Below are positions 43,939-51,462 of a DNA stretch of 64,000 bases, one piece after another. The translations under genes were made by a program, and so were the position numbers. The notes under the pieces are model-generated. The model saw nothing but the letters and a program-made list of their open reading frames with translations, ran no database searches and was not told the DNA's origin. This DNA comes from a virus, in IMG/VR virus record IMGVR_UViG_3300048123_000029, positions 1-64,000 of that record; one strand, written 5' to 3'. How positions within the stretch are numbered: the stretch's first letter is position 1; every line of letters begins with the position of its first letter.

Positions 43939-43961
43939 ATATTTCTTCTTCGGTTATTAAA

Positions 43962-44930
43962 TTACCAAATGTCCTCGAAGTCTTCGCCTTCACCAGCTTT
44001 CGAATAGTCCGTCGGCCGAACCGCGAAAAAATCAGTATGAGTGACCCCGCCGGTAAGATGATAGAACCAATCAAGATTAGCCGCTGCATCTTTGTCATAC
44101 GGGAAGTACGAGCCAAGGTCAACATAACCAAGTTCCACCAGTTTTTCATTTGTTCTTTTCTTTATAAAGTGTTTTAAATCATTTGACTTGATGCCTTCAA
44201 TGTCGCCCATCTCAAACATCTTATCTATATACTTACTCTCAAGTTTTACCATCGTTTCAGCAGCTTTAATTATATCTTCTCGACATAATTCTAATAATTG
44301 ATTATTTTCACTGCACATATCGCGAAACAACTTACAGCCCATTTTACTGTGTAAAGATTCGTCTCGCACACTCCACTTCATTTGTTGCCCTATACCTTTT
44401 AATAAGTTTCTTAATTGAAAAGAATAGAGAACAGCAAAAGCAGAATATAAACTAACCCCCTCAGCAAAAGCGCTAAAAACAGCAAGAGACTTGCCAATAC
44501 CAACAGAGCTTGTCCCGCCATAAGCAACCAGGTTATCAAACCTTTCAGCAGTTGCAGGCTCATGGAGAAAGGCTTCATAATTTTCAAGACCAAGTGTTTC
44601 ATTTAAATAACTATAAGCTACAGCATGTATTGTTTCTTGTGATCCGAACATCATGGCCATTTGCTGTATTTCGTGTTTAGGAAACCATGATACCACTTTC
44701 TGTGTCCAGTAATCTGAAACAGCACATTCGGTTTGTGCAAAACCTAATAGTATATTACCTACTAGATTCTTTTCTTCTGGTGTTAATTTTTCTTTCCAAT
44801 CTTTTATATCGCCTTGCATTGGTATCTCAGTGTGTAACCAAAATGCTTGTGCTTGTTTGAGCCAGCCTTCAGTGTAATACTCAGGATACTCAAACGGCTT
44901 ATATGCTATACGCGTATCAAATAACCCCAT
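43962..44930 (-). CDS. nrdB: Ribonucleotide reductase class I, small subunit
   Basis: 322 residues. Predicted metal ligands are E68, E99, H102, E157, E191 and H194 in the order of class I R2; the radical tyrosine equivalent is Y106 ('QETIHAVAY'). The first ligand is Glu rather than the usual Asp, a feature also of chlamydial-type R2, but here the Tyr is kept. The C-terminal acidic 'GEDFEDIW' is the tail that docks on the large subunit. It starts one base within the stop of the preceding small gene. Confidence 0.93.
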   Translation of the reverse strand: MGLFDTRIAYKPFEYPEYYTEGWLKQAQAFWLHTEIPMQGDIKDWKEKLTPEEKNLVGNILLGFAQTECAVSDYWTQKVVSWFPKHEIQQMAMMFGSQETIHAVAYSYLNETLGLENYEAFLHEPATAERFDNLVAYGGTSSVGIGKSLAVFSAFAEGVSLYSAFAVLYSFQLRNLLKGIGQQMKWSVRDESLHSKMGCKLFRDMCSENNQLLELCREDIIKAAETMVKLESKYIDKMFEMGDIEGIKSNDLKHFIKKRTNEKLVELGYVDLGSYFPYDKDAAANLDWFYHLTGGVTHTDFFAVRPTDYSKAGEGEDFEDIW

Positions 44931-45079
44931 TACTTATATATTTCTATTGCTACATCTACAAACGGTATATAAAAAACAAATGCTGTTTGCTTCTCTTCTT
45001 CGTAAGTTCTCATTCCAAATAATATACCTGGGTAAAACCCAAGTGATACCGCCCAAGTAGGGTTGTTTTGTTTATCCAT
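44930..45079 (-). CDS. Hypothetical small protein upstream of nrdB
   Basis: 49 residues: 'NNPTWAVSLGFYPGILFGMRTYEEEKQTAFVFYIPFVDVAIEIYK'. The pattern 'GFYPGILFGMRTYEEE...Y.PFVDVA' is recurrent in aquatic phages near nucleotide metabolism genes, in my recollection. It may be a weakly hydrophobic, membrane-associated protein. Its stop (TAA) overlaps the nrdB ATG. Confidence 0.65.
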   Translation of the reverse strand: MDKQNNPTWAVSLGFYPGILFGMRTYEEEKQTAFVFYIPFVDVAIEIYK

Positions 45080-45245
45080 AAACTTTTATATTATATTTAT
45101 CCATTATTTCTACTAGTTCTTTGTATTTTACTTTGCCTCGTACGTCCCAACTCCATTTGACAAACTTATCAATTTGACGCTCAGCGTACTTTTGCCTTGC
45201 TATCCTTTTCGCTTCGATAGGATTAGGCGAATTGTTTCGTCGCAT
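45072..45245 (-). CDS. Hypothetical small basic protein
   Basis: 57 residues from the ATG at 45245 (inside the end of the resolvase-like gene): 'RRNNSPNPIEAKRIARQKYAERQIDKFVKWSWDVRGKVKYKELVEIMDKYNIKVYG'. A helical, basic protein; the coding reading is supported by in-frame continuity and the overlaps with both neighbours. Function unknown. Confidence 0.55.
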   Translation of the reverse strand: MRRNNSPNPIEAKRIARQKYAERQIDKFVKWSWDVRGKVKYKELVEIMDKYNIKVYG

Positions 45246-45661
45246 TCTTTTTGATTTTGTGGTTTGTATAATGTTACGTTTGGAAACTGTGTCATTACTA
45301 ATCTTTTAAACAACTTCCAACGCATAGGGAATGATTCATTAGCTCTGCCTTTGGTCTCAATAATAAAGTCTTCGCCAATAAAATCTGGTGTGTACTTAAT
45401 AGGTAATATGCGTTTGCAACCTCTATTCTTGTAATCACCTTTACCATTAGCTTGTCTTTCGTAAACTTCATTTTCAAAATGAAAGCCAGCAAGTAAAACA
45501 AATGTTTCGCCTTCGTATTTAGCTTTAACCTTTGCTTTTTTCAAAGCCATATACATATAGCGCTCAAGGCCTGAAGCAAAGTTGATGCCATCATATGACA
45601 CCTTCTTCGCTTGTACTGGCCCTCGCTTTTTGCTTTTTCTTTTATATGGTTGTCTCCTCAT
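45200..45661 (-). CDS. PD-(D/E)XK nuclease, probable Holliday-junction resolvase
   Basis: 153 residues. 'INFASGLERYMYMALKKA' and 'LPIKYTPDFIGEDFIIETKGR' give the E...PD...ExK active-site order of T7 endonuclease I and related short phage nucleases. A very basic N-terminus (RRQPYKRKSKKRG) could bind DNA. It would resolve recombination or replication branches before packaging. A DUF1064-type nuclease is an alternative name for the same fold. Confidence 0.75.
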   Translation of the reverse strand: MRRQPYKRKSKKRGPVQAKKVSYDGINFASGLERYMYMALKKAKVKAKYEGETFVLLAGFHFENEVYERQANGKGDYKNRGCKRILPIKYTPDFIGEDFIIETKGRANESFPMRWKLFKRLVMTQFPNVTLYKPQNQKECDETIRLILSKRKG

Positions 45662-45905
45662 GGACTTCGATATTTCTTAGCAATGCTTCTTGCATTTCTT
45701 CCGTGCTTGATTCTTTTAGCTTTTGCATGTATAACACAGCATCCATTAATTCTTCTTGCAAATGATTAATCCAAGCAAACAAATTTGATTTGTCATCGTT
45801 AAGGGTTACGCCGTACTTTGCAAAGCCTACATCTGATCTTGATACAAACTTATCAACAACGCGTTCAACAACTGGGTCTCTAAACTCTATTTGTTTTTTA
45901 TTCAT
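45642..45905 (-). CDS. MazG-like small protein
   Basis: 87 residues: 'DPVVERVVDKFVSRSDVGFAKYGVTLND' then 'FAWINHLQEELMDAVLYMQKLKES'. The helix 'HLQEELMDAVLY' has the EE..D spacing of MazG-type all-alpha nucleotide pyrophosphohydrolases, and this small family is common in phages. It lies next to another MazG-containing protein and the TS-family enzyme, suggesting a nucleotide-pool role such as dCTP hydrolysis; that is inference. Confidence 0.65.
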   Translation of the reverse strand: MNKKQIEFRDPVVERVVDKFVSRSDVGFAKYGVTLNDDKSNLFAWINHLQEELMDAVLYMQKLKESSTEEMQEALLRNIEVHEETTI

Positions 45906-46678
45906 AATGTTGTTCCTGTTTTAACAAACGTACCATTGTGCATTACGCCGGTTCTATTAGCTATTTCTTTGTAAGCATCGTCAATGCAGTCTTCAATATT
46001 GTAACCTCTTTGAAATGCTAAGTTAGTTAGTACAACAACCATATCACCTATCGCATCTTTTATTTCATGCTCATCGTCCACAAGAAGTGCCGCTGCTAAT
46101 TCCCCAGCTTCTTCTATTAGCTTCACATATTGTGTATGAGCATTGCCATTTTCATATATACCTCTTTCAGCAGCCCACGATCGTATTAGATCAAATCTAG
46201 CGCCGTCTAATGCTGTTGTCTTTGGATTATGCTCTAGATTAAAAAAGGCCTCATAGAAAGCCTTATTGTAAATATAGCTTCGATCATCATTAAACATCGA
46301 GGTTTTAGCGTTCTGCATTATCCAAGGTATATGTTCTTTTTTTAATTTAAACTTATATTCTGGTGTCTCCCATTCTAATCCTATGTTATCCATAAGATTG
46401 CCTTTAAGTTTATTTAAAGGAATAGGAAATGTACTTGTTTGTTCTGTTGGGTTTATTCTCATATTTGATTTAAATAAATTTTTATATAGTGTTCTGTCTT
46501 TTCTGTAGCCATAAGACTGTTGAAGTTCTATCTCTTTGTTAGATATTAAATTAATATCATCACTCGTAAATAAAACTTCGTATTCGCCTGGTGCATATCC
46601 TTGCTGCTCCGTAACCCTCTTATTAAGATTACGCGTAACTCCGATCTTTTTACCAGGAATATGATAAATATTATACAT
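45902..46678 (-). CDS. Fusion of GIY-YIG-like and MazG nucleotide pyrophosphohydrolase domains
   Basis: 258 residues. The first ~70 residues ('YNIYHIPGKKIGVTRNLNKRVTEQQGY') follow a reduced GIY-YIG nuclease pattern with conserved Arg and a downstream Glu. Residues ~185-240 carry 'QYVKLIEEAGELAAALLVDDEHEIKDAIGDMVVVLTNLA', the EExxE...ExxD metal site of MazG. It may hydrolyse (d)NTPs, possibly dCTP, to feed the TS-family enzyme. The GIY-YIG half lacks some canonical residues and may only bind. Confidence 0.78.
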   Translation of the reverse strand: MYNIYHIPGKKIGVTRNLNKRVTEQQGYAPGEYEVLFTSDDINLISNKEIELQQSYGYRKDRTLYKNLFKSNMRINPTEQTSTFPIPLNKLKGNLMDNIGLEWETPEYKFKLKKEHIPWIMQNAKTSMFNDDRSYIYNKAFYEAFFNLEHNPKTTALDGARFDLIRSWAAERGIYENGNAHTQYVKLIEEAGELAAALLVDDEHEIKDAIGDMVVVLTNLAFQRGYNIEDCIDDAYKEIANRTGVMHNGTFVKTGTTL

Positions 46679-46682
46679 AGTT

Positions 46683-47492
46683 TTAAACAGCTACTGGCGC
46701 AGTAATTACTTTGCCTGGCTGATAGTTATTTAAGGTTAGTAATCCATTGTGAAAAGCATATGTAGGAGCGCCATTAAAATCTTCATCTAAGTACTGCTCA
46801 ACTGCTTCCTGTTGATTCTTATATATGTGAGCGTCAATAAATTTAACGTTTACACGCTTTGCATTATAACCCGTTTTCTCGGCTATGTATAGCAAAATTT
46901 GAGAGTACAAAGCCATATCGTACGGCACACCAAGAAATATATCTGCACTTCTTTGCAGAGCAAACATATGCAAGTTGTTCTTTTCAACAAAAAACTGAAA
47001 GTACAAATAGCAAGGGGGCAAAGCCATTTCTTCAAGCTGTGCTGGATTCCATAAGCTTACTACATGACGTCTACTGTCAGGCTTCTCGTTTATATTCTTT
47101 ATTACAGCCTCTAATTGATCATATCCTTGGCTGTTAAAGTTTCTAAGCTGATGACCATAAACAGGACCTAAGTCTCCATTCTCATCTGCCCATTCATTCC
47201 ATATTTTATTACCAGCTTCCTGTAGCGTTTTAATATTTGTTTCGCCGTTGATAAACCATTTAAACTCTGATTTAAATATATGCGGAAACATTTTGCGCCC
47301 GCTTAATATAGGAAAATGCTTAGATATATCAATATCAATATCTAAAGAAAATGTAGATGCGCAACCAACTCCAGTTCTTTCGTTGTCACGTATTACATGA
47401 TTTTCCATTACGTCTAGTAATAAATCCCTGTATTGTAATTCATAATCCGCTTCCGCGTATTTGGGATCGTTATTTATTATTGTATTTCTCAT
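46683..47492 (-). CDS. Thymidylate synthase-family enzyme, predicted dCMP methylase or hydroxymethylase
   Basis: 269 residues with the TS scaffold: 'RTGVG', 'KWFINGETNIKTLQ', 'SRRHVVSLWNP', catalytic C161 in 'LPPCYLY', 'QRSADIFLG' and H222/Y224 in 'DAHIYKNQ'. The residue at the dUMP-selecting Asn (E. coli N177) is Asp192 ('VPYDMALY'), and the His after the catalytic Cys is Tyr. In T4 deoxycytidylate hydroxymethylase the same Asn position is Asp, which pairs with cytosine. So dCMP, not dUMP, is the expected substrate, with methylene-THF as carbon donor. Ordinary ThyA remains possible if the Asp has another role. MazG genes lie downstream. Confidence 0.82.
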   Translation of the reverse strand: MRNTIINNDPKYAEADYELQYRDLLLDVMENHVIRDNERTGVGCASTFSLDIDIDISKHFPILSGRKMFPHIFKSEFKWFINGETNIKTLQEAGNKIWNEWADENGDLGPVYGHQLRNFNSQGYDQLEAVIKNINEKPDSRRHVVSLWNPAQLEEMALPPCYLYFQFFVEKNNLHMFALQRSADIFLGVPYDMALYSQILLYIAEKTGYNAKRVNVKFIDAHIYKNQQEAVEQYLDEDFNGAPTYAFHNGLLTLNNYQPGKVITAPVAV

Positions 47493-47748
47493 AATAGTAT
47501 TTACACATTTTATAGTATTCTGGCCAAATTGTTTTTCTACAATACTTGCTGGGTGACAAGTGTGGCTTTTCCCATTTTTTGTAAGGGCCTAAGCTAATTG
47601 CTATATGCCAATGCTCTGTATCGCCTTGTATGCCGTAAGGTGATATTCTTATATTGTTTTTAACACAAAAGCTATACCACTTAAACTCCTCTTCATTATA
47701 CGTATAACTTGGCATTGGTTTCACCCGTTTGCCATATAAACTTGGCAT
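47470..47748 (-). CDS. Conserved hypothetical protein
   Basis: 92 residues: 'YNEEEFKWYSFCVKNNIRISPYGIQGDTEHWHIAISLGPYKKWEKPHLSPSKYCRKTIWPEYYKMCKYYYEKY'. A Trp/Tyr/His-rich small family that I associate with phage nucleotide-metabolism loci; function unknown. It overlaps the primase-helicase stop by one base and the TS-family start by 23 bases. A second Met (MPSYTYNEE) is an alternative start. Confidence 0.65.
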   Translation of the reverse strand: MPSLYGKRVKPMPSYTYNEEEFKWYSFCVKNNIRISPYGIQGDTEHWHIAISLGPYKKWEKPHLSPSKYCRKTIWPEYYKMCKYYYEKYNNK

Positions 47749-49469
47749 TATTCCCAGGGCATTTTCTCGCCAGCAAGATTAACTTGCTCGTGAGGAATAA
47801 AACAACCAGACTTTGGTTCCCATTTAAAATGAGCTTCAGCTCCATTCTCGCCTAAGTTTTGAAACTTAACTTTAAGTACTTTAGCCTTAACAGTTTTAGC
47901 TTCATAATCTCTGTGAACTAATAACCCATGATAACTAGCATCGTACCATTCACCACCACCTTTAATATTATACATTGACGGCTCTTCAATTTTACCATTG
48001 CCATCTTTGTACATCTTAGTTGGGTGTGCTACAATAAAAACTAGCACATCATACTTCTTAGCAAAGATTTCAATCTTAGTTAAGTATTCCATAGTATAAC
48101 GATTAACGTCTTCTGTTTTACAATCAACGTCTCTAACCTTATTATATGGATCTATAACTAAACATTTAATACCTTTACGTTTAACAAGCTCAGCTCCTTT
48201 CTTTAATACAGATTCTAACGTGTAGCGTTCCATATCTATATGAAAGTAATTAGTGTTACAATGATCCGCTACTTGATTCCATCGATCAGTACCAATATCA
48301 TCTCTACTCGGCATGCCTTGCCAAGTTTTACGCATTAGCTTATGAGCGTGTAAATATGTTGGAACATTTTCTGGCGAAGCGAATGCCGTTTTCCAACCGT
48401 AATTAGCGTTATACCCAACAACCATTTGGTCGACAAAGTCACTCTTCCCGGAACTAGGGATACCAGTGACAGTAATAAATTGACCAGTGTAAGTTGAGAA
48501 TATGTCGTCAAAATTTTGTAAGCCAATTTGGAATCCTGGTTTAAAGCCATTACGAACAAAGTCGGTAACTTCGTCTTCAATATCCCTGAACGTTGTAACA
48601 TTCTCCAGCGGTACTGGCTTGCTTCGCGAAATACGCTCTGCCAATTTTTCTTTTCCATGCTTTATTAAATATTCGTTAGCGTCTTTGCAATCATCAAATG
48701 TCGCTATATAACATACCTCAGAGCCTAATCTACGTATTAACTCTGTTTGCAAGGCTTGACCAGCTTCGTCTGAATCTACGGCCAATATAACCTTCTCTTT
48801 GTCTTCGAAATAATCTATACAATTGTCTAAGTAATCTAAGTTGTTAGTATTAAGTGTTGCACCATTAGGAACAGATATTGCATTTGTTATACCAGCTTCA
48901 TGCAACGCCAAGACGTCCATTTCACCTTCAACAATAATACAATATTCCCACCCTACAATGCTATCTATATTGTAGAATACTTTTTCAGCACCCTTATATA
49001 ATTTAAAGTTCTTTCTTCCATCACGGTATTTAACATTAGTTAATTCGCCGCCCATAAAATAATTGAACTTTATTACATTCTCGGATTTACCGGTCTGAGG
49101 CATATATTCAGGACCCTCCTCAATCTTTAGATCGAAGAGAGTTTCCTGAGATATACCACGAGTTTTAAACCATTCAATTACTTTATCACTTACAAATTCA
49201 GGCTTATCTGGATCTGTTTTAACTTCAGGCTTTACATATATTTTTTCAGCTTTGCCTTTACGTTGATAAGTATGCAGTTGAAATGATTTATTACAATTAT
49301 GACAAGTACCGAGACCCCGTTCCCAATCGTAAGAAGCGCATTTTGCTTTTTGATTCTTGGGTTTTCTATCGTGGGAACACACAGGGCATATACCCTGTGC
49401 TTTACCCTCTTCAAGCTTATGTATATTGAACTCGTCAATAACAAATCCATTGATCTCTGTTGTCTGCAT
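47748..49469 (-). CDS. T7 gp4-type primase-helicase
   Basis: 573 residues. The zinc-binding part has 'GICPVCSHD' and 'GTCHNCNKS'. TOPRIM residues follow ('IIVEGEMDVLALHEAG' and 'AVDSDEAGQAL'). The RecA-like helicase has Walker A 'TGIPSSGKSDF', Walker B 'CLVIDPYN' and 'FIVAHPTKM'. It unwinds and primes at the fork. No DNA polymerase is encoded in this window, so it presumably works with a host or off-window polymerase. It is followed by SSB upstream on the same strand. Confidence 0.93.
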   Translation of the reverse strand: MQTTEINGFVIDEFNIHKLEEGKAQGICPVCSHDRKPKNQKAKCASYDWERGLGTCHNCNKSFQLHTYQRKGKAEKIYVKPEVKTDPDKPEFVSDKVIEWFKTRGISQETLFDLKIEEGPEYMPQTGKSENVIKFNYFMGGELTNVKYRDGRKNFKLYKGAEKVFYNIDSIVGWEYCIIVEGEMDVLALHEAGITNAISVPNGATLNTNNLDYLDNCIDYFEDKEKVILAVDSDEAGQALQTELIRRLGSEVCYIATFDDCKDANEYLIKHGKEKLAERISRSKPVPLENVTTFRDIEDEVTDFVRNGFKPGFQIGLQNFDDIFSTYTGQFITVTGIPSSGKSDFVDQMVVGYNANYGWKTAFASPENVPTYLHAHKLMRKTWQGMPSRDDIGTDRWNQVADHCNTNYFHIDMERYTLESVLKKGAELVKRKGIKCLVIDPYNKVRDVDCKTEDVNRYTMEYLTKIEIFAKKYDVLVFIVAHPTKMYKDGNGKIEEPSMYNIKGGGEWYDASYHGLLVHRDYEAKTVKAKVLKVKFQNLGENGAEAHFKWEPKSGCFIPHEQVNLAGEKMPWE

Positions 49470-49478
49470 TTAATTTAA

Positions 49479-49550
49479 TTAATCTTCTATTAGTGTTACA
49501 TTACCATCGCTGTCTGTAGTTATGCTAATGTAATCGTTTTCATCTACCAT
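49479..49550 (-). CDS. Tiny acidic ORF, uncertain
   Basis: 23 residues (MVDENDYISITTDSDGNVTLIED) starting inside the 3' end of the zinc-ribbon-like gene. It fits neatly in the gap before the primase-helicase start, and its composition looks phage-like, but it is too short to support as a gene by itself. Confidence 0.3.
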   Translation of the reverse strand: MVDENDYISITTDSDGNVTLIED

Positions 49551-49636
49551 TCTTCTAAGCATTTAGGACATATGTCGCAGTAGTCGTGATCCTCTTCGGA
49601 CATTTCTTCCTTGCATATTTCACATGTGTATAGCAC
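49544..49636 (-). CDS. Small zinc-ribbon-like protein, GTG start
   Basis: 30 residues from a GTG that overlaps the SSB stop by one base. It carries C-x2-C then C-x2-C-x2-C ('TCEICKEEMSEEDHDYCDICPKCLEE'), consistent with a zinc-binding knuckle. No ATG start exists in frame nearby, so the GTG reading is inferred. Function unknown, perhaps modulating the adjacent replication proteins. Confidence 0.5.
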   Translation of the reverse strand: MLYTCEICKEEMSEEDHDYCDICPKCLEEW

Positions 49637-49950
49637 TAGAAAGGCAGATCAACTTCAGGCGCAGCTTGCCCCACTGGAGCAGCTTGCATTGGTTGGTCTT
49701 GTCTTGGTGCAGCAGCAACATTGTCGCCGTTAGTCCAAACAACTTGAACATTACCTAAGTAAACTTTCTTTTGTTTAGCTTCACGCTCTTCTTTTGATTG
49801 CGCTACAACCACCGGACCTTGATTCCCAAACTGATCTGTTTCGTCATTTATAGTAATTGTAATAGGTAAATACTTACCTTTCTTACCAGTAATGATTTTA
49901 TCTGCTGGGATTTCCGATAAATTGATACTCGTTTTAATTATACTTGCCAT
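49636..49950 (-). CDS. ssb: Single-stranded DNA-binding protein
   Basis: 104 residues. The N-terminal part ('ASIIKTSINLSEIPADKIITGKKGKYLPITITIND') looks like a small OB-fold, with a Gln/Pro/Ala-rich linker and an acidic tail 'EVDLPF' that matches the DDIPF-type tips by which SSBs recruit partners. It is placed between primase-helicase and recombination genes. Identity is inferred from tail and context. Confidence 0.7.
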   Translation of the reverse strand: MASIIKTSINLSEIPADKIITGKKGKYLPITITINDETDQFGNQGPVVVAQSKEEREAKQKKVYLGNVQVVWTNGDNVAAAPRQDQPMQAAPVGQAAPEVDLPF

Positions 49951-50129
49951 TATGTATATTGATTTAACTGATTAAACATCCTTTGCAACTGATCTTTAGT
50001 TGCGCCGCTATTCCGCCTTAAGTTGTCTACGGCTTTTACATGGTTTTGGTTGGTATAGAAATTATCTACACTTGTTTCCATTCCTGTTACTGTACATACT
50101 TTTGTTTGGTTTTTTCTGGTTCTTGCCAT
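49950..50129 (-). CDS. Small DNA-metabolism-associated protein
   Basis: 59 residues, overlapping the SSB start (TAATG). 'ARTRKNQTKVCTVTGMETSVDNFYTNQNHVKAVDNLRRNSGATKDQLQRMFNQLNQYT' has a Cys-containing basic start and helical end. It is packed in the replication operon, with two bases to the exonuclease stop. Function unknown. Confidence 0.6.
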   Translation of the reverse strand: MARTRKNQTKVCTVTGMETSVDNFYTNQNHVKAVDNLRRNSGATKDQLQRMFNQLNQYT

Positions 50130-50131
50130 TT

Positions 50132-50863
50132 TTAAAGGGTTTTGTTAATAAAATAATTGTTTGGATCGAAATCCGGATTTTGGTAAAACAATTTATATTG
50201 TTCCGCCGCTTGTTGAACTTTGTCTGCACCACGTTGATAAAATTCAGGTGAGCAATCAAATATTCCTATTTGATGTGTTGTTTTGTCTATAACTATAAAC
50301 AACATTTCATAACCAAATAGTTTACTATAAATGTAAGCTTGCGAGTCGTAGTTGTATCGCCATGCTGAGCTACGAAATTTTGTTATATCACCTGTGGTTT
50401 TCAAATCAATTATTAAACCTTCTTCATGATTAACAATATCCGCTTTGCCTTTCCATTGCAAACCTTCTAACTCTGTAATCGCAGGCTGTTCGTAATCTAC
50501 TTTAGTACCTCGTATTAAACCACGACAAATATCGTTCTCTAACATTTTGTCTGTCATTAGTTCAATTTGATCTACTTCTTTTTGTAGAAGACACAGCTCA
50601 CCGCCTGAGATCTCTTTATACGCTTTAGTATTCCGCGTAGAACTTTCAACTATCTTATACTTCTTAAGCTTATCGGGCTCAAGTATTGCAGTGTGAAAGT
50701 AACCGCCAACTAAAAATGCAGCTGACGGTTTTAGTGGTGTACCAAGCGCTAAAGGATTTGTAAGCAAAGTTCCAATATCACTATTAGACAAGTATTGTTT
50801 ACCAAACTTGCCGTAGTAGTTTTCATCGTCCCTCAGCTTTTCAATAGCTGCTTTGTTTTTCAT
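50132..50863 (-). CDS. PD-(D/E)XK exonuclease (RecE/DUF3799-type)
   Basis: 243 residues. 'GGYFHTAILEPDKLKKYKI' and 'WKGKADIVNHEEGLIIDLKTTGDI' carry the H...D...DxK pattern of YqaJ/RecE-type DNA exonucleases. Together with the ERF-family annealing protein encoded upstream (overlap one base) this is a Red/RecET-like recombination pair, which would resect ends and anneal strands during replication. Confidence 0.83.
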   Translation of the reverse strand: MKNKAAIEKLRDDENYYGKFGKQYLSNSDIGTLLTNPLALGTPLKPSAAFLVGGYFHTAILEPDKLKKYKIVESSTRNTKAYKEISGGELCLLQKEVDQIELMTDKMLENDICRGLIRGTKVDYEQPAITELEGLQWKGKADIVNHEEGLIIDLKTTGDITKFRSSAWRYNYDSQAYIYSKLFGYEMLFIVIDKTTHQIGIFDCSPEFYQRGADKVQQAAEQYKLFYQNPDFDPNNYFINKTL

Positions 50864-51399
50864 TATAGTGTTGTTAACGCTTTTTCAACTTCAGCGCTTA
50901 ATTTGTACTTCTTTTTAATTGCATCAAGCTTTCCGCCTTTTTGCACATAATCCTTTGCTTTAGCAAATGCTGGATCTTTTGTTGAGGTTAATGTTGCACT
51001 CGCACCTTTGCCATGGTTATTAGTAGCATCGCTATCTTGAGTGTCATCTATTAGGAATAAATTACCTAACGCATACTTCTTTCCATAACTCGACGCACTA
51101 CCAAACTGCTGAGGTGTTTGCATACCTTTTTGATTAACGTCGACACCGACTAAAGCTGTAGCGTGTATAGCATTTTCGCCATCAGATACAGTTGCCGTTG
51201 TTTGCATTATAGGCATATTGTGGTTATCGATTAGTTCTTCATTAATCGTTACTGATACTCCTAACTCCAATAGAAAGGGTTTTGTTGCTTCGAGAATGTC
51301 TTCGGCTGATCTGAAGTAGTATTTGCCGAAAGAATTAAACCTAGATTTTTTAGATTTAAATTTTGTCTGGATCGTTGCCAGTTTTTCATTTATGGTCAT
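50863..51399 (-). CDS. ERF-family single-strand annealing protein
   Basis: 178 residues. The ERF signature is visible: 'FGKYYFRSAEDILEATKPFL', 'GVDVNQKGMQTPQQFGSASSYGKKYALGNLFLIDDTQDSD'. ERF proteins anneal complementary strands and pair with an exonuclease, here just downstream. The C-terminus is a short basic helical tail. An AT-rich 63-base spacer lies upstream without an obvious hairpin. Confidence 0.88.
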   Translation of the reverse strand: MTINEKLATIQTKFKSKKSRFNSFGKYYFRSAEDILEATKPFLLELGVSVTINEELIDNHNMPIMQTTATVSDGENAIHATALVGVDVNQKGMQTPQQFGSASSYGKKYALGNLFLIDDTQDSDATNNHGKGASATLTSTKDPAFAKAKDYVQKGGKLDAIKKKYKLSAEVEKALTTL

Positions 51400-51462
51400 A
51401 TGGTTTTCTTATTTGGTATATTAATATAATTACACATTTTTAATTGCATTTAAGTTCATAAC

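Noticed and set aside
43913-44149. 78-codon minus-strand reading over the nrdB 3' end
   Set aside because: Overlaps the well-supported nrdB by most of its length and also the small membrane gene; no independent support.
46683-47492. Plain thymidylate synthase (thyA) name
   Set aside because: The dUMP-selecting Asn is Asp and the His next to the catalytic Cys is Tyr, so a thyA symbol would overstate dTMP synthesis.
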